Assembly (NCBI RefSeq): GCF_000952155.1
Contig: NZ_JYON01000001.1
Coordinates: 186,001-250,000, forward strand
Direction of reading: 5' to 3'
DNA from: Aliterella atlantica CENA595
GTDB taxonomy: Bacteria > Cyanobacteriota > Cyanobacteriia > Cyanobacteriales > Chroococcidiopsidaceae
DNA: 64,000 bases
Position numbers and translations under genes: made by a program
Part shown: positions 34,193-43,428 of the stretch, piece by piece
Numbering within the stretch: position 1 is the first letter of the stretch
Layout of the letters: every line of letters begins with the position of its first letter
The notes under the pieces: model-generated
Seen by the model: only the letters and a program-made list of their open reading frames with translations
Database searches by the model: none
What the model was told of the DNA's origin: nothing

Positions 34193-34265
34193 ATAATCAT
34201 GAGATTGCTGCTGCTGACTCGTTCAAAACCTATTATCATAGCATTTGTTAGGAACGGGTCAGAGT

Positions 34266-35675
34266 ATGCAGAAACAGCGCGGGGTATTAGCGTTAATTAT
34301 AGTTTTGATAATCGGTGCGATCGCCACGATTGCAAATATAGATATTCCTTTGGGACTGGATTTGCAGGGCGGTTCTCAGCTAACAATTCAGGTTAACCCG
34401 ACTAAAGAAATTAAGCAAATCACTCAGCAGCAGTTAGAAGACGTGCAAAGAGTGATTGAAAATCGAGTCAACGGTTTAGGCGTGTCCGAACCTGTAGTGC
34501 AAACGGTAGGACAAAATCAAATATTAGTACAACTGCCAGGAGTAAGCGACCCCCAGCAAGCCGAAAGAGTGCTAGGCGGTACGGCGCAATTAGCCTTTAG
34601 AGCGCAAAACCCAGGTACAGAAGCCCAATTTTTTGCCTATCAACAGTCGCGCCAAGAACTTTTAGCCAAACGAGAAGAATTAAGAAAATCGGGCGATAAA
34701 GCAGCAATAGAGAAAAACCAAGCAGACTTGCAAAATAACAACGAAGCCATCTCCGAATTATTTGAACCTAATGGCATAACAGGTAGAAACCTTAGAGATG
34801 CCTTTGGCGAACCAACTCAAGCTAGCAACAACTGGAACGTAGCTATCCGTTTCGATGCTGAAGGCGGTAAGTTATTTGCCGATTTAACCAAGAAATTGGC
34901 TGGTACGGGACGAACTATAGGTATTTTTCTCGATAACGAATTAATTAGTTATCCCACAGTAGGTCCTGAATTTGCTGCTACAGGCATTACAGGCGGTAGC
35001 GCCGTAATTACAGGTCGATTCACCCCCCAAGAAGCAAATGACCTCAGCGTGCAGCTACGTGGCGGTTCTTTGCCCGTACCTGTAGAAATTGTCGAAAATC
35101 GGACAGTTGGGGCAACTTTAGGACGCGATAGTATCCAACGTAGCATCTACGCGGGAATAGGCGGTCTAGTTTTGGTATTGATATTTATGGTTTTCTACTA
35201 CCGCCTACCGGGACTAATTGCCGATATAGCTTTAGTTATCTACACTCTACTTACTTGGGCAACTTTTGCCCTTTTAGGCGTAACTTTGACTTTGCCAGGA
35301 ATTGCCGGATTTATCCTCAGTATCGGCATGGCTGTTGATGCCAACGTGCTAATTTTTGAGCGGACGCGGGAAGAATTGCGGGCTGGCAAAACTTTGTATC
35401 GTTCGGTAGAATCTGGCTTTTTTAGAGCTTTTTCTAGCATCTTAGATGGCAACGTAACGACAGTAATTGCTTGCGCTGCGCTATTTTGGCTGGGTTCTGG
35501 ATTAGTACGCGGCTTTGCTTTGACTTTGGCTTTGGGGGTAGCAGTAAGTATGTTTACAGCCCTAACGTGCAGTCGCACATTCATGTTCATTGCTATTAGT
35601 TTGCCTGCACTGCGGAAGCCAGAACTGTTTTGTCCAAATCTACCAGCATCAAAGAAAGCATCGGGGGCAGCATGA
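34266..35675 (+). CDS. secD: Protein translocase subunit SecD
   Basis: A 469-residue protein. The first transmembrane helix is at about 8-25, then the periplasmic P1 domain, and five C-terminal helices containing [23 protein letters not shown] of VDANVLIFE is the conserved membrane residue used in proton-driven export. The ATG at 34266 is preferred to a TTG seven codons upstream. The stop overlaps the secF start as ATGA. Confidence 0.94.
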   Translation: MQKQRGVLALIIVLIIGAIATIANIDIPLGLDLQGGSQLTIQVNPTKEIKQITQQQLEDVQRVIENRVNGLGVSEPVVQTVGQNQILVQLPGVSDPQQAERVLGGTAQLAFRAQNPGTEAQFFAYQQSRQELLAKREELRKSGDKAAIEKNQADLQNNNEAISELFEPNGITGRNLRDAFGEPTQASNNWNVAIRFDAEGGKLFADLTKKLAGTGRTIGIFLDNELISYPTVGPEFAATGITGGSAVITGRFTPQEANDLSVQLRGGSLPVPVEIVENRTVGATLGRDSIQRSIYAGIGGLVLVLIFMVFYYRLPGLIADIALVIYTLLTWATFALLGVTLTLPGIAGFILSIGMAVDANVLIFERTREELRAGKTLYRSVESGFFRAFSSILDGNVTTVIACAALFWLGSGLVRGFALTLALGVAVSMFTALTCSRTFMFIAISLPALRKPELFCPNLPASKKASGAA

Positions 35676-36622
35676 AGTTTAGTGTCAATAAACAGCGCAA
35701 TTTATGGTGGGGTATATCTGTAGCCCTGATCGTAGCTAGTTTGATTTCAATGTTTATTTCGTGGCAACAAATTGGTGCGCCGTTGCGCCCTAGTTTAGAT
35801 TTTGTCGGCGGTACGCGCTTGCAGCTAGAACGCGACTGTAGTGCAGCGCAAAATTGCGATCGCCCTATCGATTTAGCTGCTGTACGTCAAGTCATGACAG
35901 AGCAAGGCTTAGGCAATAGTACCATCCAGCTTGTAGACAAAGAGCGCGATTCCAACAACCAAATTTTGTCAATTCGCACCAAGAACTTAAGTGCAGACGA
36001 ACGAACACGCCTGCAAGATGCTCTTGCTCAAACAATTGGTAAGCTCGATTTAGAAGCAAGTCAAAACGATACTGTTGGTCCGACAATTGGTAGACAGCTA
36101 CTTACATCTGGTTTACTAGCTTTAATTGTCTCTTTCGCTGGCATTATCATCTATCTGAGTATGCGCTTTCAGTTTGACTATGCTTTTTTTGCGATTGTGG
36201 CGCTATTTCACGATGTTTTGATTACTACTGGGATCTTCTCGATGTTAGGTTTAGCTCAAGGCATTGAGGTAGATAGTCTATTTATCGTTTCTCTGCTGAC
36301 AATTACTGGTTTTTCAGTCAACGATACTGTCGTAATTTACGATCGCATCCGCGAAGTAATCAAGCTCAGTCCCGATAGACCAATTGAGGAAATAGTCGAT
36401 GAAGCGGTAAATCAAACATTAGGGCGCTCTATCAATACCACTTTAACCGTGTTGCTGACGTTATTTTCCATCTTCCTATTTGGTGGAGAAACCCTGAAAA
36501 ACTTTGCTTTGGCGCTGATTATTGGTTTTACTTTAGGAGCTTATTCTAGTATCTTTATCGCCAGTACACTATTATCTTGGTGGCGAGAAAGAAACGCTCA
36601 ATCAAAACCCGTTAATGCCTAG
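35672..36622 (+). CDS. secF: Protein translocase subunit SecF
   Basis: A 316-residue protein starting [19 protein letters not shown], with an N-terminal helix, a short periplasmic domain ([13 protein letters not shown]) and five C-terminal helices holding [17 protein letters not shown], the SecF signature. It works with SecD and SecYEG. A frame start 14 codons earlier exists, but the ATG at 35672 couples to the secD stop and gives the normal N-terminus. The next gene overlaps its end by eight bases. Confidence 0.94.
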   Translation: MKFSVNKQRNLWWGISVALIVASLISMFISWQQIGAPLRPSLDFVGGTRLQLERDCSAAQNCDRPIDLAAVRQVMTEQGLGNSTIQLVDKERDSNNQILSIRTKNLSADERTRLQDALAQTIGKLDLEASQNDTVGPTIGRQLLTSGLLALIVSFAGIIIYLSMRFQFDYAFFAIVALFHDVLITTGIFSMLGLAQGIEVDSLFIVSLLTITGFSVNDTVVIYDRIREVIKLSPDRPIEEIVDEAVNQTLGRSINTTLTVLLTLFSIFLFGGETLKNFALALIIGFTLGAYSSIFIASTLLSWWRERNAQSKPVNA

Positions 36623-37034
36623 TATGGAGCCTCCATCAGATCGTTTCTTGGAATTAGATACCCTCAAAAAAGATCCTCAGTTTCAACAGCAAGTACAGAA
36701 GTTACACCAAATTACTGTTTATAGTAGGTGGTTGCTAGTTGGTTTGTTGTGGCTGACAATCGCACCAGTAAGTTTGTGGAGTTTGCGATCGGAAATTGCT
36801 TTACTACAGCAGTATTTTACCTGGACTGCGGTGCGCTTTGGTCTTTATTACCATCCCTTGGCTACTTTTGGTCTAGCTTTGTGTATTGGCATGACTGTTT
36901 CTGTTTTAGTCTGGCAAAGCCGCAATATTTTAGTCGGCTTGCCAGCAGACGAACAAAGGCGTTTAGAACAACAAGTTAGTAAAATTCGCCAGCAAGGTTC
37001 TACCCATCCTTTATGGAAATGGGTTTGCCAGTAA
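36615..37034 (+). CDS. Small membrane protein downstream of secF
   Basis: A 139-residue protein with two transmembrane helices (about 38-58 and 80-103) flanked by polar ends, the C-terminal one coiled ([19 protein letters not shown]). Its start at 36615 lies inside secF; an ATG three codons on (36624) is also possible. Coupling to secDF suggests a link with membrane insertion or export, but no known domain is visible. Confidence 0.7.
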   Translation: MPSMEPPSDRFLELDTLKKDPQFQQQVQKLHQITVYSRWLLVGLLWLTIAPVSLWSLRSEIALLQQYFTWTAVRFGLYYHPLATFGLALCIGMTVSVLVWQSRNILVGLPADEQRRLEQQVSKIRQQGSTHPLWKWVCQ

Positions 37035-37160
37035 CAGTTTTGTTTTACTGCCGAGTGCAGAATTAATTTATGTTCGGGCAGTGCTAAATGCCTGAGCGTA
37101 ACAACACTTGAACAAATATAAAGTAAAATTTACAATAACTGGCAACACCCACAGAGAATT

Positions 37161-37631
37161 ATGGACGGAAGTCACATTCAGTTTTGCGATCGCAAGTCTC
37201 AAGTTGACCTCATTCAATTACAAGCCTTATTTAAACTAGGAGCATTTTGGGCAAAAGAGCGCAGCACAGACGACTTACGCATAGCGATTGAAAATAGCGA
37301 ACCAGTAATCAGCTTATGGGATGGACAAAAGTTGATTGGTTTTGCTCGTGCAACCTCCGATGGCATCTACCGCGCCACAATTTGGGATGTAGTCATTCAT
37401 CCTGACTATCGGGGTGCAGGATTGGGAAGCAAATTAGTAGAAACTGTTCTTAGCCACCCACGCATGAATCGTGTAGAGCGAGTCTACTTGATGACTACTC
37501 ATCAACAAAGGTTCTATGAAAAAATTGGCTTTGAGCCTAATTCCACTACAACAATGGTTTTATACAATCAACCACTAGGCGATTCTCTGCCTAATCAAGA
37601 GATGTTGTTTCAGGAATCAATAAGGGGATAG
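37161..37631 (+). CDS. GNAT-family N-acetyltransferase (first of two paralogues)
   Basis: A 156-residue protein. [20 protein letters not shown] leads into the acetyl-CoA loop HPDYRGAGLGSKLVE, and VYLMTTHQQRFYEKIGFEP is motif B. It shares the segment GFARATSD..(N/R)ATIWDVV(I/V)HPD with the GNAT at 41666-42199, so they are paralogues of the cyanobacterial/plastid Ycf52-like group, whose members acetylate lysines or N-termini and melatonin-type amines. Its end overlaps the convergent gene by 41 bases. Confidence 0.85.
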   Translation: MDGSHIQFCDRKSQVDLIQLQALFKLGAFWAKERSTDDLRIAIENSEPVISLWDGQKLIGFARATSDGIYRATIWDVVIHPDYRGAGLGSKLVETVLSHPRMNRVERVYLMTTHQQRFYEKIGFEPNSTTTMVLYNQPLGDSLPNQEMLFQESIRG

Positions 37632-38538
37632 CAATTTGAATTCGCGTAGCTGCATCGTCTGTAGGTACTGGCAAAATCTCGCAATTACCATGCATAACTT
37701 CTAATAGAGTCTGAGATAGCAGCAAAGTTAGTCCTGGTAAGCTTTTTGCAGGTACTTCTGTAAGCAAGTCTGCTTTTTTGGTAGTAAATGGTGCAGACTG
37801 CATTAAGTCTACAGGTTCATTCCAAGTGCTAGCAGCTACAGGTACATCTAACCAAATATAAGCAAGATTATTTTCTGGCATAGCTTGAGCAGAAATATAA
37901 ATATTGCCTTCATCCATATAAGAAATTGCCGCATCAATTAAGTTTAAAATAGCCTGTCTAAACCAGCGGGGATCTGCCAAAATGTAAATTTCTGCATTAG
38001 GTGCTGTTAGTTGCAAGCGATAGTTGCGATTTGCTGCCATCATATAAGTGATGTTGTAGACTTCATCTAAAACAAAACTCAGTTGCAATGGTTGAATTTC
38101 CAGCTTGTTTGTCCCATGCTCTATCCGTGAGACATTGAGAACTTCATCCATCAGTTTGAGTAGCTGCAAAGCTGATTGATGAGCTTGAGACACAAACTTT
38201 CTTTCTTCGGCTGGATCGTCGCATAAATCGGACAAAATCAATTGATGCAGTCCAATTAGGCTATTAAGAGGCGATCGCAATTCATGGCTAGTGCGCGCCA
38301 AAAACCCGCCTTTAAACTGGCTCATTTGTTGTGCCATCAAGTAAGCAAGTTGCGAGTGCTTTAATTCGGTGGCGAGTGACTCATCGTTTAAAACTTGTGC
38401 AGGTAGTTGTTGCGCCTGGTTCTTATCTAGATGAGCAACAGATGGCGGTAAAACTGGTTTTGACTTGTTTAACAAAGCGCGACTTGCAAAACCCAACCCC
38501 AATCCAATTGCTAAATAAATCCAGTTAGTCAAGTTCAT
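37591..38538 (-). CDS. Histidine-kinase-like protein with a degraded ATPase domain
   Basis: A 315-residue protein. One N-terminal membrane helix (about 5-22) is followed by a HisKA domain with the H box SHELRSPL (H85). The HATPase part has kept its fold-level similarity (ILNLIDAAISYMDEG), but the N box lacks the second asparagine and no DxGxG motif is present; LDVPVAASTW stands where it should be. The GTGLGL box is replaced by SLPGLTLLLS. It may act as a dimer partner or phosphotransfer protein rather than a kinase. It overlaps the end of the convergent GNAT gene by 41 bases. Confidence 0.72.
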   Translation of the reverse strand: MNLTNWIYLAIGLGLGFASRALLNKSKPVLPPSVAHLDKNQAQQLPAQVLNDESLATELKHSQLAYLMAQQMSQFKGGFLARTSHELRSPLNSLIGLHQLILSDLCDDPAEERKFVSQAHQSALQLLKLMDEVLNVSRIEHGTNKLEIQPLQLSFVLDEVYNITYMMAANRNYRLQLTAPNAEIYILADPRWFRQAILNLIDAAISYMDEGNIYISAQAMPENNLAYIWLDVPVAASTWNEPVDLMQSAPFTTKKADLLTEVPAKSLPGLTLLLSQTLLEVMHGNCEILPVPTDDAATRIQIAIPLLIPETTSLD

Positions 38539-38553
38539 AATATTTCTAATAGT

Positions 38554-39138
38554 TTAGAACTCTAACTTAACCGCTCCTTGGCGTAACGTCTGCCAATTAC
38601 CCCCATTCCATTTAACTACTGTAGAGGGAACGCCAATAGACTCTTCTATTGCTAACTCTGTAGGCAACAAAGTTAAAACATCAGGAAATGCCGATTCAAT
38701 TTCTGCAACTGTTTGCAAAGGTGGTTGACCTGACAAATTAGCGCTAGTAGTAGCCAAAGGTCCTGTCTGGGATAGAATATGCTGGGCGATCGCACTATTT
38801 GGCACGCGCAGTCCAATGGTCGTCGGATCGGCTAAATTCATTTCTGGCGGTACGCGCTCTGATGCTGGCAATACTAAAGTTAACGCACCTGCCCAATATT
38901 TAGCCGCTACTTGCTGCCAAAGTTGTAATTCCTCACTACTACCAGTCACATAAGACCATAAATCTTCTGCTTTAGCACCCATCAAAATCAGCGGTTTATC
39001 TTGACTGCGCTGCTTGGCGGCAAAAATTAGCTCTGCTTTATGCGGCAAAGTCGCCAAAGCTGGCACAGTATCAGTGGGAAAGCTGACTAACGAGCCAGAG
39101 AGAGCGCCTTTTACTAGATCCTGGATTGATACTTGCAT
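38554..39138 (-). CDS. tsaC: L-threonylcarbamoyladenylate synthase (short Sua5/YrdC type)
   Basis: A 194-residue protein of the Sua5/YciO/YrdC family, with SFPTDTVPALATLP at the N-terminus, KQRSQDKPLILM (the KxR...SK-type ATP/bicarbonate site) and TSANLSGQPP in the C-terminal half. It makes threonylcarbamoyl-AMP for t6A at position 37 of tRNAs. tsaD, which uses this product, is encoded about 5 kb away at 43429-44472. Start is ATG at 39138, next to the palindromic repeat at 39144. Confidence 0.9.
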   Translation of the reverse strand: MQVSIQDLVKGALSGSLVSFPTDTVPALATLPHKAELIFAAKQRSQDKPLILMGAKAEDLWSYVTGSSEELQLWQQVAAKYWAGALTLVLPASERVPPEMNLADPTTIGLRVPNSAIAQHILSQTGPLATTSANLSGQPPLQTVAEIESAFPDVLTLLPTELAIEESIGVPSTVVKWNGGNWQTLRQGAVKLEF

Positions 39139-39143
39139 TTTTT

Positions 39144-39189
39144 ACAGTGACCAGACAATTAACACTGGCTAGCCAGTGTTAATTGTCTG
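39144..39189. mobile_element. MITE-like repeat, copy 2, with a 38-bp perfect palindrome
   Basis: ACAGTGACCAG, the family's terminal sequence, begins at 39144. Bases 39152-39189 form a perfect 38-bp palindrome: each arm of 19 bases is the exact reverse complement of the other, centred on GGCT/AGCC. It lies between the end of prmC and the start of tsaC. It could fold into a long hairpin in RNA on either strand and might end prmC transcription, though no T-tract follows. Confidence 0.7.
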
Positions 39190-39235
39190 ACCTATTAACT
39201 ATTTCATCATCAGCAGTTACTTAATTATCAGCTAC

Positions 39236-40180
39236 CTAAACAAAAGTATTTTCCTCATTCTCTTTTACCTGATCGCTGTTTCGCTGTGCTTGGGCAAAAC
39301 GCTCTATTCCAGCAAAATCGGTGTGAATTTGAATATTTGTGTAACTTCCTTGCTCTTTTAATAATTCAATTACGGCTTCTGCTTGCCCTGCCATCATTTC
39401 TACTAACCATATTCCCCCGGTTTGTAAATAATCGGGCGCAGTTGTTACTAAATGGCGAATGCAATCTAATCCATCTTCGCCGCCGTCTAGCGCTAGCCTT
39501 GGTTCGTGATTGGCAACTTCTGGCTGTAATTGCGGTACTAAAGCACTGGGAATATAGGGCGGATTTGACACCATACCACTTAACTTACCTTTGAGGAATG
39601 CTAATGGTTCCCACCAATTGCCTTGATAGAAAGAAATACGATCGCTAAAACCTAAGTTCTCTGCATTTTTTTTGGCGATCGCAATTGCCTCATTGCTGCG
39701 ATCTACAGCGTGAATTTGCGCTTGGGGAAATGCTTCCGCAAGTCCTAGGGCGATCGCTCCGCTACCTGTACCCAAATCTACCCACTGCCCTTGTTCTACT
39801 GGTAAGGGGCTACTTTTAGCTGCTGCTACTGCTAAATCTATTAACTGCTCGGTTTCTGGGCGGGGAATTAATACTGCTGGCGATACTGCAATTTTGAAGT
39901 GTCGCCAGGGCGCAACACCAGCAATGTACTGAATTGGTAAGCGATTGTACAGCCTTTGCTGCCACAGTCTATCTAATTCATCAATATCTAGCTGGAGTTG
40001 AATTTGCGGCAAATCTTTAAAAGATTCTAGCTTTAGCGCTAACCGCTCTAATGGGGCGATCGCGCTCAATAACCAATCTACCTCCATAACAGAAACATTG
40101 GCAGCAAGCGCTTGCTGTTGAGCAATTTTGCGCCACTGCCAAAGTTCTTGACCTGAAATCAAGCGCTGCCGTTGAGTCAT
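39236..40180 (-). CDS. prmC: Release factor glutamine methyltransferase
   Basis: A 314-residue class I methyltransferase. The N-terminal helical domain has WLLSAIAPLERLAL; the SAM loop is VDLGTGSGAIALGLA near 130, and the catalytic NPPY is in VSNPPYIPS near 205. It methylates the glutamine of the GGQ motif of RF1 and RF2. PrfC, another termination factor, is encoded 10 kb away. Start is ATG at 40180. Confidence 0.94.
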   Translation of the reverse strand: MTQRQRLISGQELWQWRKIAQQQALAANVSVMEVDWLLSAIAPLERLALKLESFKDLPQIQLQLDIDELDRLWQQRLYNRLPIQYIAGVAPWRHFKIAVSPAVLIPRPETEQLIDLAVAAAKSSPLPVEQGQWVDLGTGSGAIALGLAEAFPQAQIHAVDRSNEAIAIAKKNAENLGFSDRISFYQGNWWEPLAFLKGKLSGMVSNPPYIPSALVPQLQPEVANHEPRLALDGGEDGLDCIRHLVTTAPDYLQTGGIWLVEMMAGQAEAVIELLKEQGSYTNIQIHTDFAGIERFAQAQRNSDQVKENEENTFV

Positions 40181-40205
40181 AGCAATTATCGACGCGCTAG
40201 GTTAT

Positions 40206-40994
40206 TTACTTCTTGCGTCTTTGTTGCTGGGGGCGATTTTGCTGCCCGGAAGCAGGCTTGAGATTTTGCACGAACTCAACTGATTCGCGAGGTGGAACCA
40301 GCATGATTTGCTCTAACTGTTTGTCGTTGCGGCTTTGCAGAGTTTGAATTACTCCTTCTAAGTTAACGACTTGAATCTCAACTGTAGAAGCCAAGTCTGG
40401 CTGCTGTTTTTTGAAGCGCTCCAACATTGTTTGCAATTCCTCTTGGTTAAAGAAGAAAGGAATTACTTGTCTGTTGTCTGCTTGTTTTACAGTCAAGTAA
40501 CCTTTCTCTTTGCCTGCTCTAGCGACAAATAGAGGGGTTCCTTGAAACTTCTTGGCATCTTGTCCTGATTTTTTCATTAGTGACATTGCCGCATCAACTT
40601 GTTGCTTACCTGGAACATAGGCAAAGTCTAGAGAGTTAGGCTTGTTTTGAGTCGATTGGTCTAGCTTGTAGACTTCTCCTAGAGACACGGGAACTACCCT
40701 AACGTTCTTCGCTAGCTCTGGATTTTTTGTTTTGAGTTGATTGACAAAGTTTTCTGCATCGCGTTGGTTGATAAAAACGCCTGCTACTCCTCCTTGTTTT
40801 TTGTTGTCGTTGCTAGAAGCAACCAAGGGTGCGCCGTTGTTATCAGTGATAGTGAATACTGGTACAGGTCCTAACTTTTGCACAATTTGATCTTGTGGCA
40901 AAGCAAAAGCTGCGCCAGTACCCATAACTGCAGAACCAAACATGACGCTGCCTACTAATCCCAACTTTGCACCCAAGCGAAACATTGATTTCAT
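40206..40994 (-). CDS. Tic22-like periplasmic protein
   Basis: A 262-residue protein with a signal peptide (MKSMFRLGAKLGLVGSVMFG, cleavage likely near residue 31 after AFA) and the Tic22 fold (VPVFTITDNNGAPLVAS, GVFINQRDAENFVNQL, then ...PLFVARAG). The ATG at 40994 follows GGAGTAGTT and is preferred to upstream in-frame starts. Cyanobacterial Tic22 (for example Slr0924 in Synechocystis) is a periplasmic chaperone for outer-membrane biogenesis. It sits directly upstream of prmC in the same direction. Confidence 0.88.
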   Translation of the reverse strand: MKSMFRLGAKLGLVGSVMFGSAVMGTGAAFALPQDQIVQKLGPVPVFTITDNNGAPLVASSNDNKKQGGVAGVFINQRDAENFVNQLKTKNPELAKNVRVVPVSLGEVYKLDQSTQNKPNSLDFAYVPGKQQVDAAMSLMKKSGQDAKKFQGTPLFVARAGKEKGYLTVKQADNRQVIPFFFNQEELQTMLERFKKQQPDLASTVEIQVVNLEGVIQTLQSRNDKQLEQIMLVPPRESVEFVQNLKPASGQQNRPQQQRRKK

Positions 40995-41498
40995 AACTAC
41001 TCCTGGCATCAATAGCCAACTATAGGAAGACAAATGGTTATAAGTTACCAAGTGTGATGAAGGACGAATGTGTAAAGGAGGAACAATTATATGTGAGATA
41101 TTCTACACTCCATTGTTCTTTTTAACCGCGCTTAACTGTTTTTTTTCTAAAAAACTCTCGATAAATTGGCTTTATAGCGTATTATTTTCTATCCCCGATT
41201 ATCAATTTTTGTTATTTTTGGGCAAAATTGGTGTTTCTTCCCGCTCTGAAAATTTGATAAATAATTCTTTTGCTAGGTATAACTACACAAAATATTTTCT
41301 TTTCATAAATAGATAAATATTAGCTGAGTTGCCAATTTTTTACACTCAAAGGCAAGTGACGTTGGCATCTTAGGCATCGTTCCTGACTAGATGGACAAAA
41401 ATCTTTATCTGTCTTAACTCTTTTCATTTATAGCTGCAAAACAATTTAGCTATTTACTGATTAAATCTAGCAATCGCTCTGTTATTAATAATTTTTAA
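40995..41498. other. Intergenic region between Tic22-like gene and tRNA-Pro
   Basis: About 500 bases of AT-rich DNA. An open frame at 41068-41316 (82 codons) has no domain and a composition typical of chance frames, so I do not call it. The Tic22-like promoter lies at the left. I see no repeat. Confidence 0.5.
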
Positions 41499-41572
41499 TC
41501 GGGATGACAGGATTTGAACCTGCGACATCCTGCTCCCAAAGCAGGCGCGCTACCAAGCTGCGCTACATCCCG
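41499..41572 (-). tRNA. tRNA-Pro (anticodon UGG)
   Basis: On the minus strand the acceptor stem is CGGGATG/CATCCCG with A as discriminator base, the D stem is GCGC/GCGC, the anticodon stem CCTGC/GCAGG with loop TTTGGGA, and the T stem GCAGG/CCTGT with loop TTCAAAT. The anticodon is TGG. The CCA end is not encoded. Confidence 0.97.
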
Positions 41573-41665
41573 AAACAATTTCAGTCCGCATATTAACTTA
41601 ACATAGAAAAGCGACTTTTTAACAATTTAGTTAGTTAAATTTATCAAAATTTACTTGTACAGCGT

Positions 41666-42199
41666 TCAATTAGGATACCAAAACATACCTTTGATGCCCT
41701 CTGGATCGGAAACAAACCCCAGACCGCGATAAAAGTCAACAACTTGAGGGTCAGCAAATAAAGTGACATTGCTAATGTCTTCGCTTCTGAGTTTTTTGAT
41801 CGTGTATTTCATCAGCGCCTTACCTAGCTTTTTGCCTTGAAAATCGGGATGAACGACGACATCCCAAATAGTGGCATTGAAGGCATGATCGGAAGTAGCG
41901 CGAGCGAAACCAACCAGGCGTTTTTGAGTACCGCGCACCTCCCACATCGAAGCGACGAGAAAACTATGTTCCAGCGCTTTTTTGACCTTACGTAAAGGGC
42001 GACGCGACCAACCAACCGCATCGCAAAGTTCCTCTAATTCATAAAGGTCAATATTGCGATCGCAACTAAAAACAATCGAGCGATCGCCATTTTGGGGAGA
42101 ACCGTTCACAGATTCAAGGGCTGTGTACTCCTCACCTGGCGTTATCTTGGTTCCTGCGGTGGTTTCCGAGCCGCTGAACCAGCTTTTCCAAAAACCCAT
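41666..42199 (-). CDS. GNAT-family N-acetyltransferase, Ycf52/NSI-like (second paralogue)
   Basis: A 177-residue protein. After a short N-terminal extension, the GNAT domain has [19 protein letters not shown], the acetyl-CoA loop [16 protein letters not shown] and [18 protein letters not shown]. It resembles the plastid and cyanobacterial NSI/Ycf52 group, protein lysine/N-terminal acetyltransferases linked in plants to photosystem state transitions. It shares its core with the GNAT at 37161-37631. Start is ATG at 42199. Confidence 0.86.
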   Translation of the reverse strand: MGFWKSWFSGSETTAGTKITPGEEYTALESVNGSPQNGDRSIVFSCDRNIDLYELEELCDAVGWSRRPLRKVKKALEHSFLVASMWEVRGTQKRLVGFARATSDHAFNATIWDVVVHPDFQGKKLGKALMKYTIKKLRSEDISNVTLFADPQVVDFYRGLGFVSDPEGIKGMFWYPN

Positions 42200-42433
42200 G
42201 CCAACGTGGTGCGATTAGTAAAACTTGTATTTGACTATACTAGCTAGTTTGACAAAGCGATCGGCTAAAGAAGATCAATTTACTATTTGCTTATAAAGTA
42301 AAATCCCTCCTCAAATTAAGCGCCTCTAAATCTAGCCATTCTCAACTCTAACACTTTGTCTCCTGTTATTCTTCAGTCTCCTATCTAGCTTTAAAGGTTT
42401 TAGAGGTGCAGGTCTTAAGGATAGGATAGAGTA

Positions 42434-43399
42434 ATGGCAACAATTGAGATTCTGGGAATTCAACACGCTTACGAGCTAACGGGTCCTGCGGCAGGTCCCC
42501 ACACTTTGGTATTTATTCACGGTTGGCTGTTAAGTCGAGAATACTGGCAACCTTTAATCGAGCGCCTATCACCAGATTATCAATGTCTAGCCTACGATCT
42601 GCGCGGCTTTGGGCAATCAGCTAGCGGTTTAGAAGTGACAAAGCTAGGTATCTCAGCGGCTAATTCCCTCAATGGGCAAAATTCTCTCAGCCTAACTGCT
42701 GACAATGTGGATTTGGTAGCATCAATAACGCAGGAAGATCCACTTACCGAGTGTAATTCTCGCTACACTGCTGCAGCATACGCTAATGATTTGGTATCGC
42801 TATTAGAACAGTTAAATATTAATAGTGCTTGGCTTGTAGGTCACTCGTTAGGCGCGACAATTGCCTTATGGGCAGCCGAACAATTACCCGATCGCATCAA
42901 AGGCGTTATTTGTGTCAACGCTGGCGGGGGAATTTATCTCAAAGAAGCCTTCGAGCAATTCCGTTCTGCTGGCAGGCAGTTAGTCAAAATTCGTCCGCGT
43001 TGGCTGTGTTATTTACCTCTAATAGACCTGTTATTTACCCGCGCTAACGTAGTACGCCCTATAGCTCGTAGTTGGGGACGACAAAGAGTAATTGATTTTG
43101 TTGTCGCTCACCCTGAAGCCGCTTTAGGTACTCTGCTTGACTCCACAACAGAGGAAGAAGTCAACCGCTTGCCGCAATTAGTTTCGCAGCTATCTCAGCC
43201 AGTTTACTTTTTAGCTGGGGAGCAAGACCAAATCATGGAATCAAAATACGTACGGCATTTAGCTAGTTTTCACCCTTTATTTGAGGAATGCGGCAACAAC
43301 GTAGTTGAAATTCCCCGTTGCGGACATTTGGCAATGCTAGAGCAAACAGACACCGTTGCCCAGGAAATTCAGGCGATTTTGAACCGTCACCAAATGTAG
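42434..43399 (+). CDS. Alpha/beta-hydrolase fold protein
   Basis: A 321-residue hydrolase. The oxyanion region is FIHGWLLSREYW, the nucleophile elbow is VGHSLGAT with its serine near residue 138, and the catalytic histidine is in RCGHLAMLEQ. About 45 extra residues (70-115, low similarity) are inserted before the nucleophile elbow. FLAGEQDQIMESKYV carries the aspartate. The substrate is unknown. A hairpin directly after the stop separates it from the convergent tsaD. Confidence 0.85.
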   Translation: MATIEILGIQHAYELTGPAAGPHTLVFIHGWLLSREYWQPLIERLSPDYQCLAYDLRGFGQSASGLEVTKLGISAANSLNGQNSLSLTADNVDLVASITQEDPLTECNSRYTAAAYANDLVSLLEQLNINSAWLVGHSLGATIALWAAEQLPDRIKGVICVNAGGGIYLKEAFEQFRSAGRQLVKIRPRWLCYLPLIDLLFTRANVVRPIARSWGRQRVIDFVVAHPEAALGTLLDSTTEEEVNRLPQLVSQLSQPVYFLAGEQDQIMESKYVRHLASFHPLFEECGNNVVEIPRCGHLAMLEQTDTVAQEIQAILNRHQM

Positions 43400-43420
43400 A
43401 GACGTTGCAGTGCAACGTCT
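43400..43420. terminator. Hairpin between convergent hydrolase and tsaD
   Basis: AGACGTTGC at 43400-43408 pairs with GCAACGTCT at 43412-43420 over a three-base loop. This sequence type is frequent in cyanobacterial spacers and probably ends transcription from both directions. Confidence 0.6.
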
Positions 43421-43428
43421 ACGGTAAT

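Noticed and set aside
41068-41316. 82-codon open frame after the Tic22-like gene
   Set aside because: Phe/Leu/Tyr-rich product typical of AT-rich non-coding DNA; no start signal, domain or conserved motif.
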